Position numbers and translations under genes: made by a program | The notes under the pieces: model-generated | The model's database searches: none | The model's input: the letters and a program-made list of their open reading frames with translations, nothing else | What the model was told of the DNA's origin: nothing | From: Flaviflagellibacter rhizophilus | GTDB lineage: Bacteria; Pseudomonadota; Alphaproteobacteria; Rhizobiales; Methylopilaceae | NCBI RefSeq assembly: GCF_033898525.1 | Contig: NZ_JAXAFJ010000005.1 | Coordinates: 62,001 to 126,000 of the forward strand | Direction: 5' to 3' | Length of the DNA: 64,000 nucleotides | In this document: piece after piece, positions 33,799 through 43,742 of the stretch | How positions within the stretch are numbered: the first letter of the stretch is position 1 | Layout: every line of letters begins with the position of its first letter

Positions 33799-35994
33799 TT
33801 ACTCGCCCACCAGGCGCCGGGATACCGCCCGTGTGCGCCCGAGGCGCACCACCTTGCCGTCGGTGGACACCGGCGCAACTGCAACCGCCTGGCTTTGCAG
33901 AAACGCTTCTATAGCCGCCGCGCTGCCCGGCCGCTGGATGAAGTAGCCCTGAACGAACTCGCATCCGGCGCCCGCGAGGCGTTCGAATTGCTGAGCGTTC
34001 TCCACGCCTTCTGCGACCACCGGAAGGTTCATGGCTGCGGCGACCGCCAGGACGGAGAGCACGAGGTTCTCACCCTGCGGATCACGCAGGAGTTCGTTCG
34101 TCAGGGACCTGTCGATCTTCAGCCGGTCGAAGGAATAGCTGCGCAGATAGCCAATGGAAGAGTAGCCCGTCCCGAAGTCGTCCAGTGCAATGGTGACGCC
34201 GAGGCGCCGCAACTGGGCTAGCTTCTTGGAGGCCATCGCCGGATCGGAGATGAGGATGCCCTCCGTCAGCTCCACTTCGAGGCGTGAGGGCGGGACCCGA
34301 TGGCGGGCCAGAACGGCCCTGAAATTGCTGATGAAGGACGGATCGCGCAGTTGCACCGGGGAGACGTTGACCGACACCCGCAGGTCCGGCCAGCGCACCA
34401 GATCCTCGCAAACCCGTTCCAGCACGAAATCGCCGATTTCGCGGATCAGCCCGCTCTCTTCGGCGACCGAGATCATCTTGATCGGAGATGAGCTGCCCAT
34501 GCCGCCAGGCCAGCGGATGAGCGCCTCAAGGCCCGCCACGGCACCGTCGGACGCGCGCGCGATGGGCTGGTAATAAACCTCCAGCTCGCCATTCCGCAGC
34601 GCCTGACGCAGCCGGCCTTCCAGGTTCTTCTTGTCCTGCGTGCCGGTGTCCATCGAGGGGCGGAACTGGAGCGGCTCCTGCCGCGCGATGCGCTTGGCCT
34701 GGAACATCGCCGTGTCGGCCTGGCGCACCAGGGTTTGCGGCTCGTTCGTCTCCGCAGATGCCAACGCGAAGCCCACTGCGCAGGACACCTGGAATTCCAG
34801 GCCACCCACCGTCAGGGGGTCGCTGAGCGAGGAAGTCAGGCGGAGAGCCGCTTCGGAGACGCGGGATGCAACAGACTGATTGACGACCATCGCGAACTCG
34901 TCGCTGCCCAGCCGGGCCAGCGTAGCACCTGCAGGCTGTGCCGCTGCAAAGCGGGACGAGATCAGACGGATCATGTCGTCGCCTCCGCTGTGGCCGACGG
35001 CATCGTTCACGCGCTTGAAGCCGTTAATGTCCAGGAAGATGACCGCAAGATTGCCGCTGCGCGCTGCCTTCTCAGCCTCCTCAGAGGTGATGAACTCCAG
35101 GAAGCCGCGGCGGTTAAGCAGGCCCGTAAGACCGTCGGTGCGGGCAGCCTTCTGCGCACCCTGCTCGCTTTCCGCAAGCGCCACTCCAAGCATCCGGGTG
35201 CGATAGCTGATGCCGAACATGGTGACGCAGAACGCGGCCAAAGCAAACAGGAGGAACTGGTAGCCCTCCATCAGGATGGCCATCCCGGGCTGGGGGGCCT
35301 CCCATGACAGGAAGCCCAGAACCTGTCCGGACGGATCGCGGACCGGAAGATTCTCTTTGCCGGGAGTCGAAGTGTCCGCCAGCTTCAGGCTCGGCATGGA
35401 GAACGAGCGACCGAGGGATGAGATTTCGTCGCCCAGATCCTGGACGGCCATTAGGAATGGGCGATCGAGCGAGAAAGGCGCATTCGCGCCGCCGATGATC
35501 CGTGCAGCGGCCACCAGCATGACACGGTCGCCTGACCGGGCGAAGCCTGTCCGGCCGCGGCCTGTCTCATGCTCGGATGCAAGCAGGTTGAGTGCTGTCG
35601 TGACTGCGTCTCCGAGAGGGGCCTGCCGTTCCTGCTCGCGCCAGGAGAGAACAACCCGCCCCGTGGGTGTGACAAGGGCGGATGCATCGACAGGGCGGCC
35701 ATACAGGCCGGCCCCGAACTGCTCAGCCAGCGTCTCCCGGTCCTCGGTGCGATAGGCCTCGTCGATCTCGCGCCGATTGGCCACGTTTCCGGCAGCCTCG
35801 GCCAACCTGTCTGCCGCAGTGCGGAGAATGCCCTCGGCCGAACTGCGCGACACCGCTGCCGCCTGCCGGTCATGGCTGCGAGACAGCCACACTGCCGTGA
35901 GCATGACCGTGAGGAAGGTCACCACGATGCACAGCACCGAGTAGACGGTGATCTGCCGGCTAAGCCTTTGGCCCGATGAACGCTGGAACGCCAT
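33799..35994 (-). CDS. Membrane GGDEF-EAL protein, probable c-di-GMP phosphodiesterase
   Basis: A 731-residue inner-membrane protein. One helix near residues 16-38 and a second near 245-262 bracket a periplasmic CHASE4-like sensor domain. The GGDEF domain (about 285-445) has LGSDEF in place of GGDEF, so cyclase activity is doubtful. The EAL domain (about 460-710) keeps the key signs: LEALIRW (EAL), ELTEGILI and DDFGTGYSSIGYL, so c-di-GMP hydrolysis is likely. It faces ilvE through a shared terminator. Activity state is inference from motifs. Confidence 0.9.
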   Translation of the reverse strand: MAFQRSSGQRLSRQITVYSVLCIVVTFLTVMLTAVWLSRSHDRQAAAVSRSSAEGILRTAADRLAEAAGNVANRREIDEAYRTEDRETLAEQFGAGLYGRPVDASALVTPTGRVVLSWREQERQAPLGDAVTTALNLLASEHETGRGRTGFARSGDRVMLVAAARIIGGANAPFSLDRPFLMAVQDLGDEISSLGRSFSMPSLKLADTSTPGKENLPVRDPSGQVLGFLSWEAPQPGMAILMEGYQFLLFALAAFCVTMFGISYRTRMLGVALAESEQGAQKAARTDGLTGLLNRRGFLEFITSEEAEKAARSGNLAVIFLDINGFKRVNDAVGHSGGDDMIRLISSRFAAAQPAGATLARLGSDEFAMVVNQSVASRVSEAALRLTSSLSDPLTVGGLEFQVSCAVGFALASAETNEPQTLVRQADTAMFQAKRIARQEPLQFRPSMDTGTQDKKNLEGRLRQALRNGELEVYYQPIARASDGAVAGLEALIRWPGGMGSSSPIKMISVAEESGLIREIGDFVLERVCEDLVRWPDLRVSVNVSPVQLRDPSFISNFRAVLARHRVPPSRLEVELTEGILISDPAMASKKLAQLRRLGVTIALDDFGTGYSSIGYLRSYSFDRLKIDRSLTNELLRDPQGENLVLSVLAVAAAMNLPVVAEGVENAQQFERLAGAGCEFVQGYFIQRPGSAAAIEAFLQSQAVAVAPVSTDGKVVRLGRTRAVSRRLVGE

Positions 35995-36086
35995 GATGCC
36001 CTTTGGCGACGTTGAACCGGCGCGAGGAGCACCGGAGACGCCAGGAGCTTGCCGGCAAATCCTTTTTTTCCCGTGTACGAATCAGC

Positions 36087-36425
36087 TCATCGGCGGCGCG
36101 AGCCAAGATCGAAGAGGCGGCTCAGAAGCCAGAGCGGGAAGACGATGACCGCACCGAGCAGGAACCAGCGCGTGAGGGTCGCAAGGGCATCGTAGATGTT
36201 GTCGAAGAATGCGTAGAACAGGTCCTGCACGGCATAGAACAGGCCACGCACATCCAGCCCGAACGCCGCCAGCACCACCCCGATCACCACCGAGAGCAGG
36301 GCAAGCTTCAGGAGGACCCAGAGAGGCGATCCGCCGAAGAAGCGCGTCACCGGATTGGATGAGCGCGTATGCGGAACGTCACGTCGGTCCATCGGTGCGC
36401 GGCTGTCGGGAGGAGGATTGCTCAT
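36087..36425 (-). CDS. DUF6460-like small membrane protein
   Basis: A 112-residue protein with a polar N-terminal tail, then RFFGGSPLWVLLKLALLSVVIGVVLAAFGLD and a second hydrophobic helix ending FLLGAVIVFPLWLLSRL. This two-helix pattern matches the small rhizobial membrane family DUF6460, of unknown function. ATGs at 36425 and 36431 are both plausible starts and neither has a strong ribosome site. It lies 55 bases downstream of the sugar transporter on the same strand. Confidence 0.7.
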   Translation of the reverse strand: MSNPPPDSRAPMDRRDVPHTRSSNPVTRFFGGSPLWVLLKLALLSVVIGVVLAAFGLDVRGLFYAVQDLFYAFFDNIYDALATLTRWFLLGAVIVFPLWLLSRLFDLGSRRR

Positions 36426-36480
36426 GGGCATGATGTAGCATGCGGCGAGGGCTTTGCTACCCGCGCCGCATGCCGTTCCG

Positions 36481-37785
36481 TCACTTTGGAGAGACGGGCG
36501 CCGCCATGGGTGCATCCTCATAGACGACCGCGCGGCGTGCCGAGAGCCCGAACGCCACGATGATCCCGTAGCAGATCACGGGAACGATCAGCGCCATGCC
36601 GATGGTAGAGGCGTCCGCCACCGTGCCGGTCAGCACGGGAAGGATGGCGCCGCCCACAATGGCCATGCAGAGCAGGCCCGAGCCTTCCGGTGTCTTCGCT
36701 CCAAGTCCCTCGAGGCCCAGCGAGAAGATCGTCGGGAACATGATGGAGTTGAACAGGCCGACCGCGATCAGGGCCCAGCCGGAGATGGTTCCGGTGGTTG
36801 CCATGGAGGTCAGCACCAGAAGCGCCGCGACACCTGCGAAGACCGCGAGCAGCACGCCCGCCTGCACCTTTTGCAGCAGCCAGGAGCCGATGAACCGCCC
36901 GATCATGGCGCCGCCCCAGTAGAAGGCGATCAGTTCGCCTGCGGTGCGTGCGTCCACCCCGAGCACCGTCGGCTGTTCAAGGTAGCTCACGAGTACGCTG
37001 CCGATGGACACCTCGGCGCCGACATAGGTGAAGATGCCGATGACGCCGAACAGCACGCGCGGGCGCCGCAGCAGCCGGAAGCTGTCGCGGAAGCCGTATT
37101 CGTCCGGCCTCTCGGTGCGGACGGCGCGGCGCTGCGCCCAGAAGATGGCGGCGATGATGAGCAGCACCACGGCGATGGCGACGTAGATATTGCCGATGAT
37201 GGCGCCTTCCTCGGCCCGGAGCGCCGGCAGCTGTTCCCTCGGCACCGTGGCGGGGTCGATGCTGGCGGCGGTGCCAAGCAGGAGTTGGGCGCCGATGAAG
37301 GGCCACACCGTCGTGCCCAGCGCATTGAAGGCCTGCGCGAAGGTCAGGCGGCTGCTCGCGGTGGCGGGTGAGCCGAGCCCGGCGATGAGCGGGTTGGCGG
37401 CCACCTGCAGGATTGTGATGCCGCCGGCAAGCACGAAGAGCGCAACGAGCAGGGGCCAGTACACGCCGGAATTGGCGGCAGGCCAGAACAGCAGCGCGCC
37501 GCCGGCCATCACCACCAGCCCGGCAACCAGCCCGCGCAAGTACCCAAGGCGCGCGACCAATGTGCCGGCCGGGATGGAGACGAAGAAATAAGCCATGAAG
37601 AACGCGAACTGCGTCAGCATGGCTTCGGCGAAGGAGAGGTCGAAGAGCCCCTTCAGCTTGGGGATGAGGATGTCGTTGAGGCTCGTCGCGCCGCCCCAGA
37701 TGAAGAACAGGCCGATGATCAGCCAGACAAGGGCCGGCTTCGTGCCGGCGGCATCGCTCGAAGTCCGCGGTGGGCTCACATCCAT
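36481..37785 (-). CDS. FucP/GluP-type sugar:H+ symporter (MFS)
   Basis: A 434-residue transporter with about twelve membrane helices. The family start is GLFFIWGGATSLNDILIPKLKGLFDLSFAEAMLTQFAFFMAYF, followed by PAGTLVARLGYLRGLV and ITILQVAANPLIAGLG. All are typical of the fucose/glucose/galactose permease branch of the MFS. The substrate cannot be set from sequence alone. No sugar regulator or kinase lies beside it, so its physiological role here is open. Confidence 0.9.
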   Translation of the reverse strand: MDVSPPRTSSDAAGTKPALVWLIIGLFFIWGGATSLNDILIPKLKGLFDLSFAEAMLTQFAFFMAYFFVSIPAGTLVARLGYLRGLVAGLVVMAGGALLFWPAANSGVYWPLLVALFVLAGGITILQVAANPLIAGLGSPATASSRLTFAQAFNALGTTVWPFIGAQLLLGTAASIDPATVPREQLPALRAEEGAIIGNIYVAIAVVLLIIAAIFWAQRRAVRTERPDEYGFRDSFRLLRRPRVLFGVIGIFTYVGAEVSIGSVLVSYLEQPTVLGVDARTAGELIAFYWGGAMIGRFIGSWLLQKVQAGVLLAVFAGVAALLVLTSMATTGTISGWALIAVGLFNSIMFPTIFSLGLEGLGAKTPEGSGLLCMAIVGGAILPVLTGTVADASTIGMALIVPVICYGIIVAFGLSARRAVVYEDAPMAAPVSPK

Positions 37786-37952
37786 GATGCGCCTCTTCTC
37801 AGGTGATCCGGCACCACGCCCGGTCCTGCCGAGACCATGACGGTCTGGATCCCAGAGCAGAAGTGTAGCGCTCCTTCGTGAAGTCCACCTGTGACGGGGC
37901 AGAACCTTCGTCTATCGGGCAAGCCTTGCAGGCGATCTGATGCGCTCAGGCA

Positions 37953-39596
37953 TCAGGCCGTGGCTTCGCGGAGCAGCGCCTCAAGATGCTCGATCCGGTC
38001 CGCCTCGCGCGGCGGCTTGTCCCAGCGGATGCGGGAAATGCGGGGGAAGCGCATCGCAACGCCCGAGCGGTGCCGGGTGGAGCGGTTCAGGCCCTCGAAC
38101 GCGACTTCCAGGACCAGGCCTTCATCCGGCTCGTGGGTGACCTCGCGGACGGGTCCGAAGCGGTTGATGGTGTTCTTCCGCACGAAGCGGTCGATGCGGG
38201 CCAGTTCCTCGTCTGTCATGCCGGAATAAGCCTTCCCCACGGGGATCAATTCCTCCGTTCCGTCGACCATGCGCCAGACGCCGAAGGTGTAGTCGGAGTA
38301 GAAGCTGGAGCGCTTGCCGGAGCCGCGCTGCGCGTACATCAGCACGGCATCCACGTTGAACGGATCGCGCTTCCATTTGAACCACGGCCCCTTCGGGCGG
38401 CCGGGCACGTAAGGAGCGTCGCGCCGTTTCAGCATCAGCCCCTCGACGGCGTCGGAATCCACGCCGGCGCCGCCGGAAGCCGGATCGCCACGTTTCGCCG
38501 CCAGTTCCGGCCAGTCCGCGAAGGGCACCTGCGGTGAGAGGTCGATCACCGGATTGGCGATGCGGCTGATGAGGGCCTCGAGCCGTGCGCGGCGCTCCGT
38601 GAGGGGCAGGGGACGAATATCCTCGGTGCCGTCCACGAGAAGATCGTAGGCGCGGATATGCGCGGGATACTCGGTCGTCAGCTTGGGCGTGATCGTCTTC
38701 CGGTTCAGGCGCTGCTGCAGCACGTTGAAGCTCTGCACGCGTCCTTCACGCAGGATAAGGAGTTCGCCATCTATGGCACCCTCGAAGTTCAGGGCGCCGA
38801 GCACGTCCGGAAACGCCTCCGACACATCCTCCCCTGTGCGGGAATAAAGCCGGGGCACAAGATGGCCCTCCGGATCGCGGCCGGCGACCGCCTGCACCCG
38901 AATGCCGTCCCACTTCCATTCGGCTGCGAAATCCTCCGGCTTCAACGCCTCGCGCCAGTTCGCCGTGTCCTCGATGGCCGTTGCCAGCATCGGAGGACGG
39001 AACGGCGCAGGATCAGTGTTCTCCGGACGCGGGCCTCGGCCCTCCACCCACGCGAACAGGTCCTCATAGGGAAGCCGCACGCCGGCCCAGACCAGTTCTA
39101 TCTCGTCCGGCTCCACGCCGCCGAGGCTGGCAACAGCGGTCTTCGCCAGTCGCGCCGACGCGCCGATGCGAAGGGAGCCGGTGATGATCTTCAGCAGCGC
39201 CCAGCGGCCGGTCTCGTCCAGCGCGTCGAGCCAGCCCGCAATGCGGTTCGGCAGGTCGGCCTTGGTCGTCTCGTGCAGCCCCTCCACGATCTCGGAAAGC
39301 GGCGGCACGTAGTTGGCACGATGCTCCACGGGCCACATCAGGGCCGCGGTCTCGGCGGTGTCGCCCACGAAGTCGCGCGACAGGGCAAAGAGATAGGGAT
39401 CGGTCCGCTCGGCGATGAGGCTGCGGATCATGTTGGGCTTGGCGTGGCGGAAGCTGAGGGAACCGGTCAGCGCCGCCAGTGCATAGCCGCGCTCCGGGTC
39501 CGGCACCTCGCGGAAATAATCCGCCATCAGCCGGATCTTGGCATTGCGACGGGGCTCGTAGGACAGGCGGTCGAGGAGGGCGGCGAAGCGGTTCAT
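37953..39596 (-). CDS. ATP-dependent DNA ligase (cisplatin-damage-response type)
   Basis: A 547-residue ligase of the kind always found with a partner exonuclease and Lhr-type helicase. Lys228 in EWKWDGIR is the AMP-accepting residue, followed by LYSRTGEDVSEAFPD, IDGELLIL, EGLMLKRRDAPYVPGR and WFKWKRDP. These cover nucleotidyltransferase motifs I to V and the OB domain. The N-terminal 210 residues are the helical DNA-binding domain. The gene overlaps the exonuclease stop by four bases, so the two are coupled. Confidence 0.95.
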   Translation of the reverse strand: MNRFAALLDRLSYEPRRNAKIRLMADYFREVPDPERGYALAALTGSLSFRHAKPNMIRSLIAERTDPYLFALSRDFVGDTAETAALMWPVEHRANYVPPLSEIVEGLHETTKADLPNRIAGWLDALDETGRWALLKIITGSLRIGASARLAKTAVASLGGVEPDEIELVWAGVRLPYEDLFAWVEGRGPRPENTDPAPFRPPMLATAIEDTANWREALKPEDFAAEWKWDGIRVQAVAGRDPEGHLVPRLYSRTGEDVSEAFPDVLGALNFEGAIDGELLILREGRVQSFNVLQQRLNRKTITPKLTTEYPAHIRAYDLLVDGTEDIRPLPLTERRARLEALISRIANPVIDLSPQVPFADWPELAAKRGDPASGGAGVDSDAVEGLMLKRRDAPYVPGRPKGPWFKWKRDPFNVDAVLMYAQRGSGKRSSFYSDYTFGVWRMVDGTEELIPVGKAYSGMTDEELARIDRFVRKNTINRFGPVREVTHEPDEGLVLEVAFEGLNRSTRHRSGVAMRFPRISRIRWDKPPREADRIEHLEALLREATA

Positions 39597-40639
39597 TGCG
39601 CCGCAGCCTCCTCACCCAGCCCCGGCGCGGGCTCGCCCTCTTCCTCGCCATAGCCGACGAGGTGCAGCGGCTTCGCCATCAGGCCCTGCTGGTGGCACCA
39701 GTGCACAAGGGCCTCCTCGGCGCCGTGTGTGACCCAGATCTCCTCTGCCCCGGTTTCCAGCACCGTGCGCTGGAGATCGTCCCAGTCGGCGTGGTCGGAG
39801 ATCACGAGCGGCAGTTCGGCACCGTTCTGCCGGGCGCGGGCGCGTACCCGCATCCAGCCGGACGCCATGGCCGCCACCGGGTCCGGGAACTTGCGCGACC
39901 ACAGGTCCTGCAGTGCGGAGGGCGGGCACAGCACGATTTCGCCGTCGAGGTTCTTGCGCTCTGTGGCTATCACCGGCCTGACCTCTCCAAGCGGCGCACC
40001 TTCGGATAGGTAGAACTCCGTGAGCTTCACCATCGCACCATGCAGATAGATCGGCCGCTCCCAGCCAGCCTCGCGCAGCAGCGCCATGACGCGCTGCGCC
40101 TTGCCGAGCGAGTAGGCGCCGATGAGGTGGCTGCGTTCCGGGAACAGCTCGACCGAATCCAGCAGCTTCGCCACCTCGTCACGCGCGGGAGGATGGCGGA
40201 ACACCGGCAGGCCGAACGTCGCTTCCGTGATGAACAGGTCGCACGGCACCGGCTGGAAGGGTGCGCAGGTGGGATCGCGCTCGCGCTTGTAGTCGCCGGA
40301 GATGACGGCCCGGAAGCCCTTCCACTCGAGCAGGATCTGCGCCGAGCCGAACACATGCCCGGCCGGGTGGAGCGAGGCCTGAACGCCGCCGCCGATCTCC
40401 ACCACCTCGCCGTATTCGACCGGCTGCTGGCTCTTCGTGAAATCGGCGCCGTAGCGCAGCGCCATGATGCGCAGCGTCTCGGGCGTTGCCATCACTGCGC
40501 CATGCCCAGCCCGCGCGTGATCGGAATGGCCGTGGGTGATGAGCGCCTTCTCGACGGGCTTCGTGGGGTCTATGTGGACGCCTGCAGGGCGGCAGCAAAG
40601 CCCGTGGCTGGTCTGGCAGAGAAGATCTTCGGCGCGCAT
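39593..40639 (-). CDS. Ligase-associated DNA exonuclease (metallo-beta-lactamase/beta-CASP type)
   Basis: A 348-residue nuclease related to the Snm1/Artemis and mRNA-end-processing groups. The metal-binding motif HGHSDHARAGHG is at residues 36-47, with HPAGHVFGSAQILLEWKGFRAVISGDYKRERDP and VISDHADWDDL providing the later ligands. It is the first gene of the exonuclease-ligase unit. Only 41 bases separate it from the divergent GNAT/helicase unit, so both promoters must share or overlap this tiny region. Confidence 0.93.
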   Translation of the reverse strand: MRAEDLLCQTSHGLCCRPAGVHIDPTKPVEKALITHGHSDHARAGHGAVMATPETLRIMALRYGADFTKSQQPVEYGEVVEIGGGVQASLHPAGHVFGSAQILLEWKGFRAVISGDYKRERDPTCAPFQPVPCDLFITEATFGLPVFRHPPARDEVAKLLDSVELFPERSHLIGAYSLGKAQRVMALLREAGWERPIYLHGAMVKLTEFYLSEGAPLGEVRPVIATERKNLDGEIVLCPPSALQDLWSRKFPDPVAAMASGWMRVRARARQNGAELPLVISDHADWDDLQRTVLETGAEEIWVTHGAEEALVHWCHQQGLMAKPLHLVGYGEEEGEPAPGLGEEAAAQ

Positions 40640-40680
40640 GGACGTGTGAAGATAGTCCGCGAACTGCGGGAAAGAAGGGG

Positions 40681-41232
40681 ATGGCGGACGTGGAGTGGCG
40701 GCCTCTCACCTTTGGCGACCTCGACGCGGTCATGCGGCTTCAGGAGCAGGCCTATCCCTGGCATCAGGAAGAGCGCGCCGTGTTCGAGAACCGGTTGGGG
40801 CTTTACCCCGAGGGTTGCCTCGCTTTGTCGGATGCCCAGGGCCTGAAGGGTTATCTGATCAGCCATCCGTGGCACGCCGCCTCGCCACCGCCGCTCGACA
40901 GCCGGCTGGACCGGCTTCCCGAACAACCCGGCACCTACTACCTGCACGATCTCGCGCTGGCGCAGGCCGCACATGGCGCAGGCCATGCAAGGCGTCTGGC
41001 GGCCCTGATTGCCCGGCATGCGGTGGAGCGGGGCTTCGCTTCCCTGTCGCTCGTCGCAGTGAACAACTCGGCTGTGTTCTGGCAGCGGCAGGGCTTCGCG
41101 CCGGCCATGACGCCGGCGCTCGCGGAAAAACTGGCAAGTTACGGCGCCGACGCCATCTTCATGACACGCGCGCTGGCGCGGGAAGAGACCCCAGAACCCG
41201 ATTGTCCGCCGCAGCCATCCTCGCGCCTCTAG
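40681..41232 (+). CDS. GNAT family N-acetyltransferase embedded in the DNA repair cluster
   Basis: A 183-residue acetyltransferase. Motif A is less classical than usual (YLHDLALAQAAHGAGHARRLAALI, residues ~84-107), with VNNSAVFWQRQGFAPA as the motif B region. The substrate is unknown. Its 3' end overlaps the helicase gene by 31 bases, implying co-translation with it. Few descriptions of the ligase/exonuclease/helicase/PdeM cluster include an acetyltransferase, so this placement is of interest. Confidence 0.85.
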   Translation: MADVEWRPLTFGDLDAVMRLQEQAYPWHQEERAVFENRLGLYPEGCLALSDAQGLKGYLISHPWHAASPPPLDSRLDRLPEQPGTYYLHDLALAQAAHGAGHARRLAALIARHAVERGFASLSLVAVNNSAVFWQRQGFAPAMTPALAEKLASYGADAIFMTRALAREETPEPDCPPQPSSRL

Positions 41233-43742
41233 ACCTCCCGCGGCAGTTCACCGACTGGTTCACTGCGCGCGGCTGGTCGCCCCGCGCGCATCAGCTGGAC
41301 CTGCTGCGGCATGCGCGTGAAGGCCGCTCGACGCTGCTGATCGCGCCAACCGGCGCCGGCAAGACTTTGGCGGGGTTCCTGCCGAGCCTTGTGGAACTGG
41401 CGGAGCGCGGCGCGCTGACACGCAATCAGCGGCAGGGCATCCATACGCTCTACATCTCGCCCCTGAAGGCGCTCGCGGTCGATGTTGCGCGCAATGTCGA
41501 GGCGCCGGTCACCGACATGAATCTGCCGATCCGCGTGGAGAGCCGCACGGGCGACACGCCGCAGTCGAAGCGGCAGCGCCAGCGCACTGACCCGCCGGAC
41601 ATCATGCTGACCACGCCGGAACAGGTGGCCTTGCTGATCTCGGGCAAGGAGGCGGAGAGCCTGTTCGGCGGCCTGCGCCGCATCATCGTGGACGAGCTTC
41701 ACGCGCTGGCTCCCACCAAGCGCGGCGACCTGCTGTCGCTCGGCCTCGCAAGGCTGCGGACGCTCGCGCCCGGCGCCACCATTACGGGCCTCTCCGCGAC
41801 AGTCGCCGACCCCGATGACCTGCGCCGCTGGCTGGTCGCTCAGTCGGATGCGCAGGGCGAGGTGCAGGAGGGGCTGGCGGATCTCGTGGTTGTCGAAGGC
41901 GGCGCGGAGCCGGACATCGCGATCCACGAAACCGAGGAGCGCCTGCCGTGGTCCGGCCACGCCGCGCGCCATGCGCTGCCCGCGATCTATGAGGAAATCG
42001 GTCGTCACAGGATGACGCTGATCTTCGTCAACACGCGCTTCGTGGCGGAGTTTGCGTTCCAGGAACTGTGGCGGCTCAACACCGAGAACCTGCCCATCGC
42101 GCTGCACCACGGCTCGCTGGACGTCGCGCAACGGCGGCGGGTGGAGGCGGCCATGGCGGCCGGCAAGCTGCGGGCGGTGGTGGCGACCTCCACGCTCGAT
42201 CTCGGCATCGACTGGGGCGACATCGATCTGGTCGTTCATCTCGGCTCGCCAAAGGGCTCGTCGCGACTGCTGCAGCGCATCGGCCGCGCCAACCACCGCA
42301 TGGACGAGCCGTCGAAGGCCATCATCGTGCCCGGCAGCCGCTTCGAGCGCGTGGAGTGCGAGGCCACGCGCGCTGCCGCCATGGATGGCGAGCAGGACGC
42401 CGAGATGGTGCGCGCCGGGTCCCTCGACGTGCTGGCCCAGCACGTGCTCGGCATGGCCTGCACGGCGCCGTTCGATCCCGACGAACTGTTCGCGGAGATC
42501 ATTTCGGCGGCGCCCTATGCGTGGCTGATGCGTGCGGATTTCGACGCCGTCGTGAACTACGTGGCGACCGGCGGCTACGCGCTGAAGAGCTATGAGCGCT
42601 TCGCCAAGATCCGCCAGACGAAAGAGGGGCTCTGGCGCGTCTCCAATCCGCGCGTGGTCCAGCAATACCGCATGAATGTCGGCACCATCACGGAAGCCGA
42701 GATGCTGAAGATCCGGCTCGTGCGCGGCGGCAGCGGCGGCGGGCTCACGGGACCCATAGGGCGCGGCGGGCGGGTGCTGGGGGAGGTGGAGGAGGGCTTC
42801 GTCAACACGCTGTCGCCCGGCGACACCTTCGTGTTCGGGGGCGAGGTGCTGGCCTTCCAGGCGGTGCAGGAGAACAACGCCTATTGCTCCCGCTCCAACG
42901 CCACCGATCCGCGCGTGCCGTCCTATGCCGGCTCCAAGATGCCGTTCACCACGGGCGTCGCCGCGCGCGTGCGCCGGATGATCGCCGATCCCGAGAGCTG
43001 GCACGTGTTCCCGGAGCAGGTGCGCGACTGGCTGGAGATCCAGCGCGAGCGCTCCATCATCCCCGGACCCGACCAGCTTCTCATCGAGACCTTTCCGCGC
43101 GGGGGGCGTTTTTTTCTTACCTGCTACCCATTCGAGGGCCGGCTGGCGCACCAGACGCTGGGCATGCTGCTGACGCGGCGCATGGAACGCGCGGGTCTCA
43201 AGCCGCTCGGCTTCGTGGCCACGGACTATGCCGTGACGGTGTGGGGAATAAAGGACGTGGCGGGGGAAGTCGCGCGCGGAAAGCTCGCTCTGGCGAGCCT
43301 GTTCGATCAGGACATGCTGGGCGACGACCTTGAGGAATGGCTTGCCGAATCCAGCCTCATGAAGAGAACATTTCGTGATTGCGCCATCATTGCCGGCTTA
43401 ATCGAGCGCAATTTTCCCGGTCAGAAGAAGACCGGCCGTCAGGTCACCATGTCCTCCGATCTTGTCTATGACGTCCTGCGCCGGCATGAGCCGGACCACA
43501 TACTGCTTCGCGCCGCACGGGCCGATGCCGCACGCGGCCTGCTCGACATCCACCGCCTCTCCGACATGCTGGCGCGCGTGAAGGGGAAGACCGTCCACAT
43601 GGCGCTGGACCGCGTGTCCCCGCTCGCCGTGCCGGGCATCCTCGAGATCGGCCGCGAGCCGATCTACGGCGAGGCGCAGGACGCCCTGATCGAGGAAGCG
43701 GCTGACGAACTCGTGCGCGAGGCCATGGGGCCGGGGCATTGA
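41202..43742 (+). CDS. Ligase-associated DEXH-box DNA helicase (Lhr type)
   Basis: An 846-residue ATP-dependent 3'-5' helicase. Walker A is APTGAGKTLAGF (about residue 47), the DEXH box is IVDELHALAPTKRGD, motif III is TGLSATVAD, and motif VI is LLQRIGRANHRMDE. The Lhr core C-terminal region includes GRGGRVLGEVEEGFVNTLSPGDTFVFGG. TTG at 41202 is taken as the start because the conserved N-terminus (LDLPRQFTDWFTARGWSPRAHQ) follows closely. Longer in-frame extensions inside the GNAT gene are rejected. The stop overlaps pdeM. Confidence 0.94.
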   Translation: MSAAAILAPLDLPRQFTDWFTARGWSPRAHQLDLLRHAREGRSTLLIAPTGAGKTLAGFLPSLVELAERGALTRNQRQGIHTLYISPLKALAVDVARNVEAPVTDMNLPIRVESRTGDTPQSKRQRQRTDPPDIMLTTPEQVALLISGKEAESLFGGLRRIIVDELHALAPTKRGDLLSLGLARLRTLAPGATITGLSATVADPDDLRRWLVAQSDAQGEVQEGLADLVVVEGGAEPDIAIHETEERLPWSGHAARHALPAIYEEIGRHRMTLIFVNTRFVAEFAFQELWRLNTENLPIALHHGSLDVAQRRRVEAAMAAGKLRAVVATSTLDLGIDWGDIDLVVHLGSPKGSSRLLQRIGRANHRMDEPSKAIIVPGSRFERVECEATRAAAMDGEQDAEMVRAGSLDVLAQHVLGMACTAPFDPDELFAEIISAAPYAWLMRADFDAVVNYVATGGYALKSYERFAKIRQTKEGLWRVSNPRVVQQYRMNVGTITEAEMLKIRLVRGGSGGGLTGPIGRGGRVLGEVEEGFVNTLSPGDTFVFGGEVLAFQAVQENNAYCSRSNATDPRVPSYAGSKMPFTTGVAARVRRMIADPESWHVFPEQVRDWLEIQRERSIIPGPDQLLIETFPRGGRFFLTCYPFEGRLAHQTLGMLLTRRMERAGLKPLGFVATDYAVTVWGIKDVAGEVARGKLALASLFDQDMLGDDLEEWLAESSLMKRTFRDCAIIAGLIERNFPGQKKTGRQVTMSSDLVYDVLRRHEPDHILLRAARADAARGLLDIHRLSDMLARVKGKTVHMALDRVSPLAVPGILEIGREPIYGEAQDALIEEAADELVREAMGPGH

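Noticed and set aside
37786..37952. Possible small gene or RNA between the sugar transporter and ligase genes
   Set aside because: No open frame with a ribosome site and no convincing hairpin or promoter was seen in these 167 bases.
40695..41201. N-terminal extension of the helicase into the GNAT gene
   Set aside because: The extension is the GNAT gene read in another frame; conserved helicase sequence starts just after TTG at 41202.
41229..43151. A 640-codon minus-strand frame opposite the helicase
   Set aside because: The helicase motifs on the plus strand are complete; the antisense product shows only composition-driven repeats.
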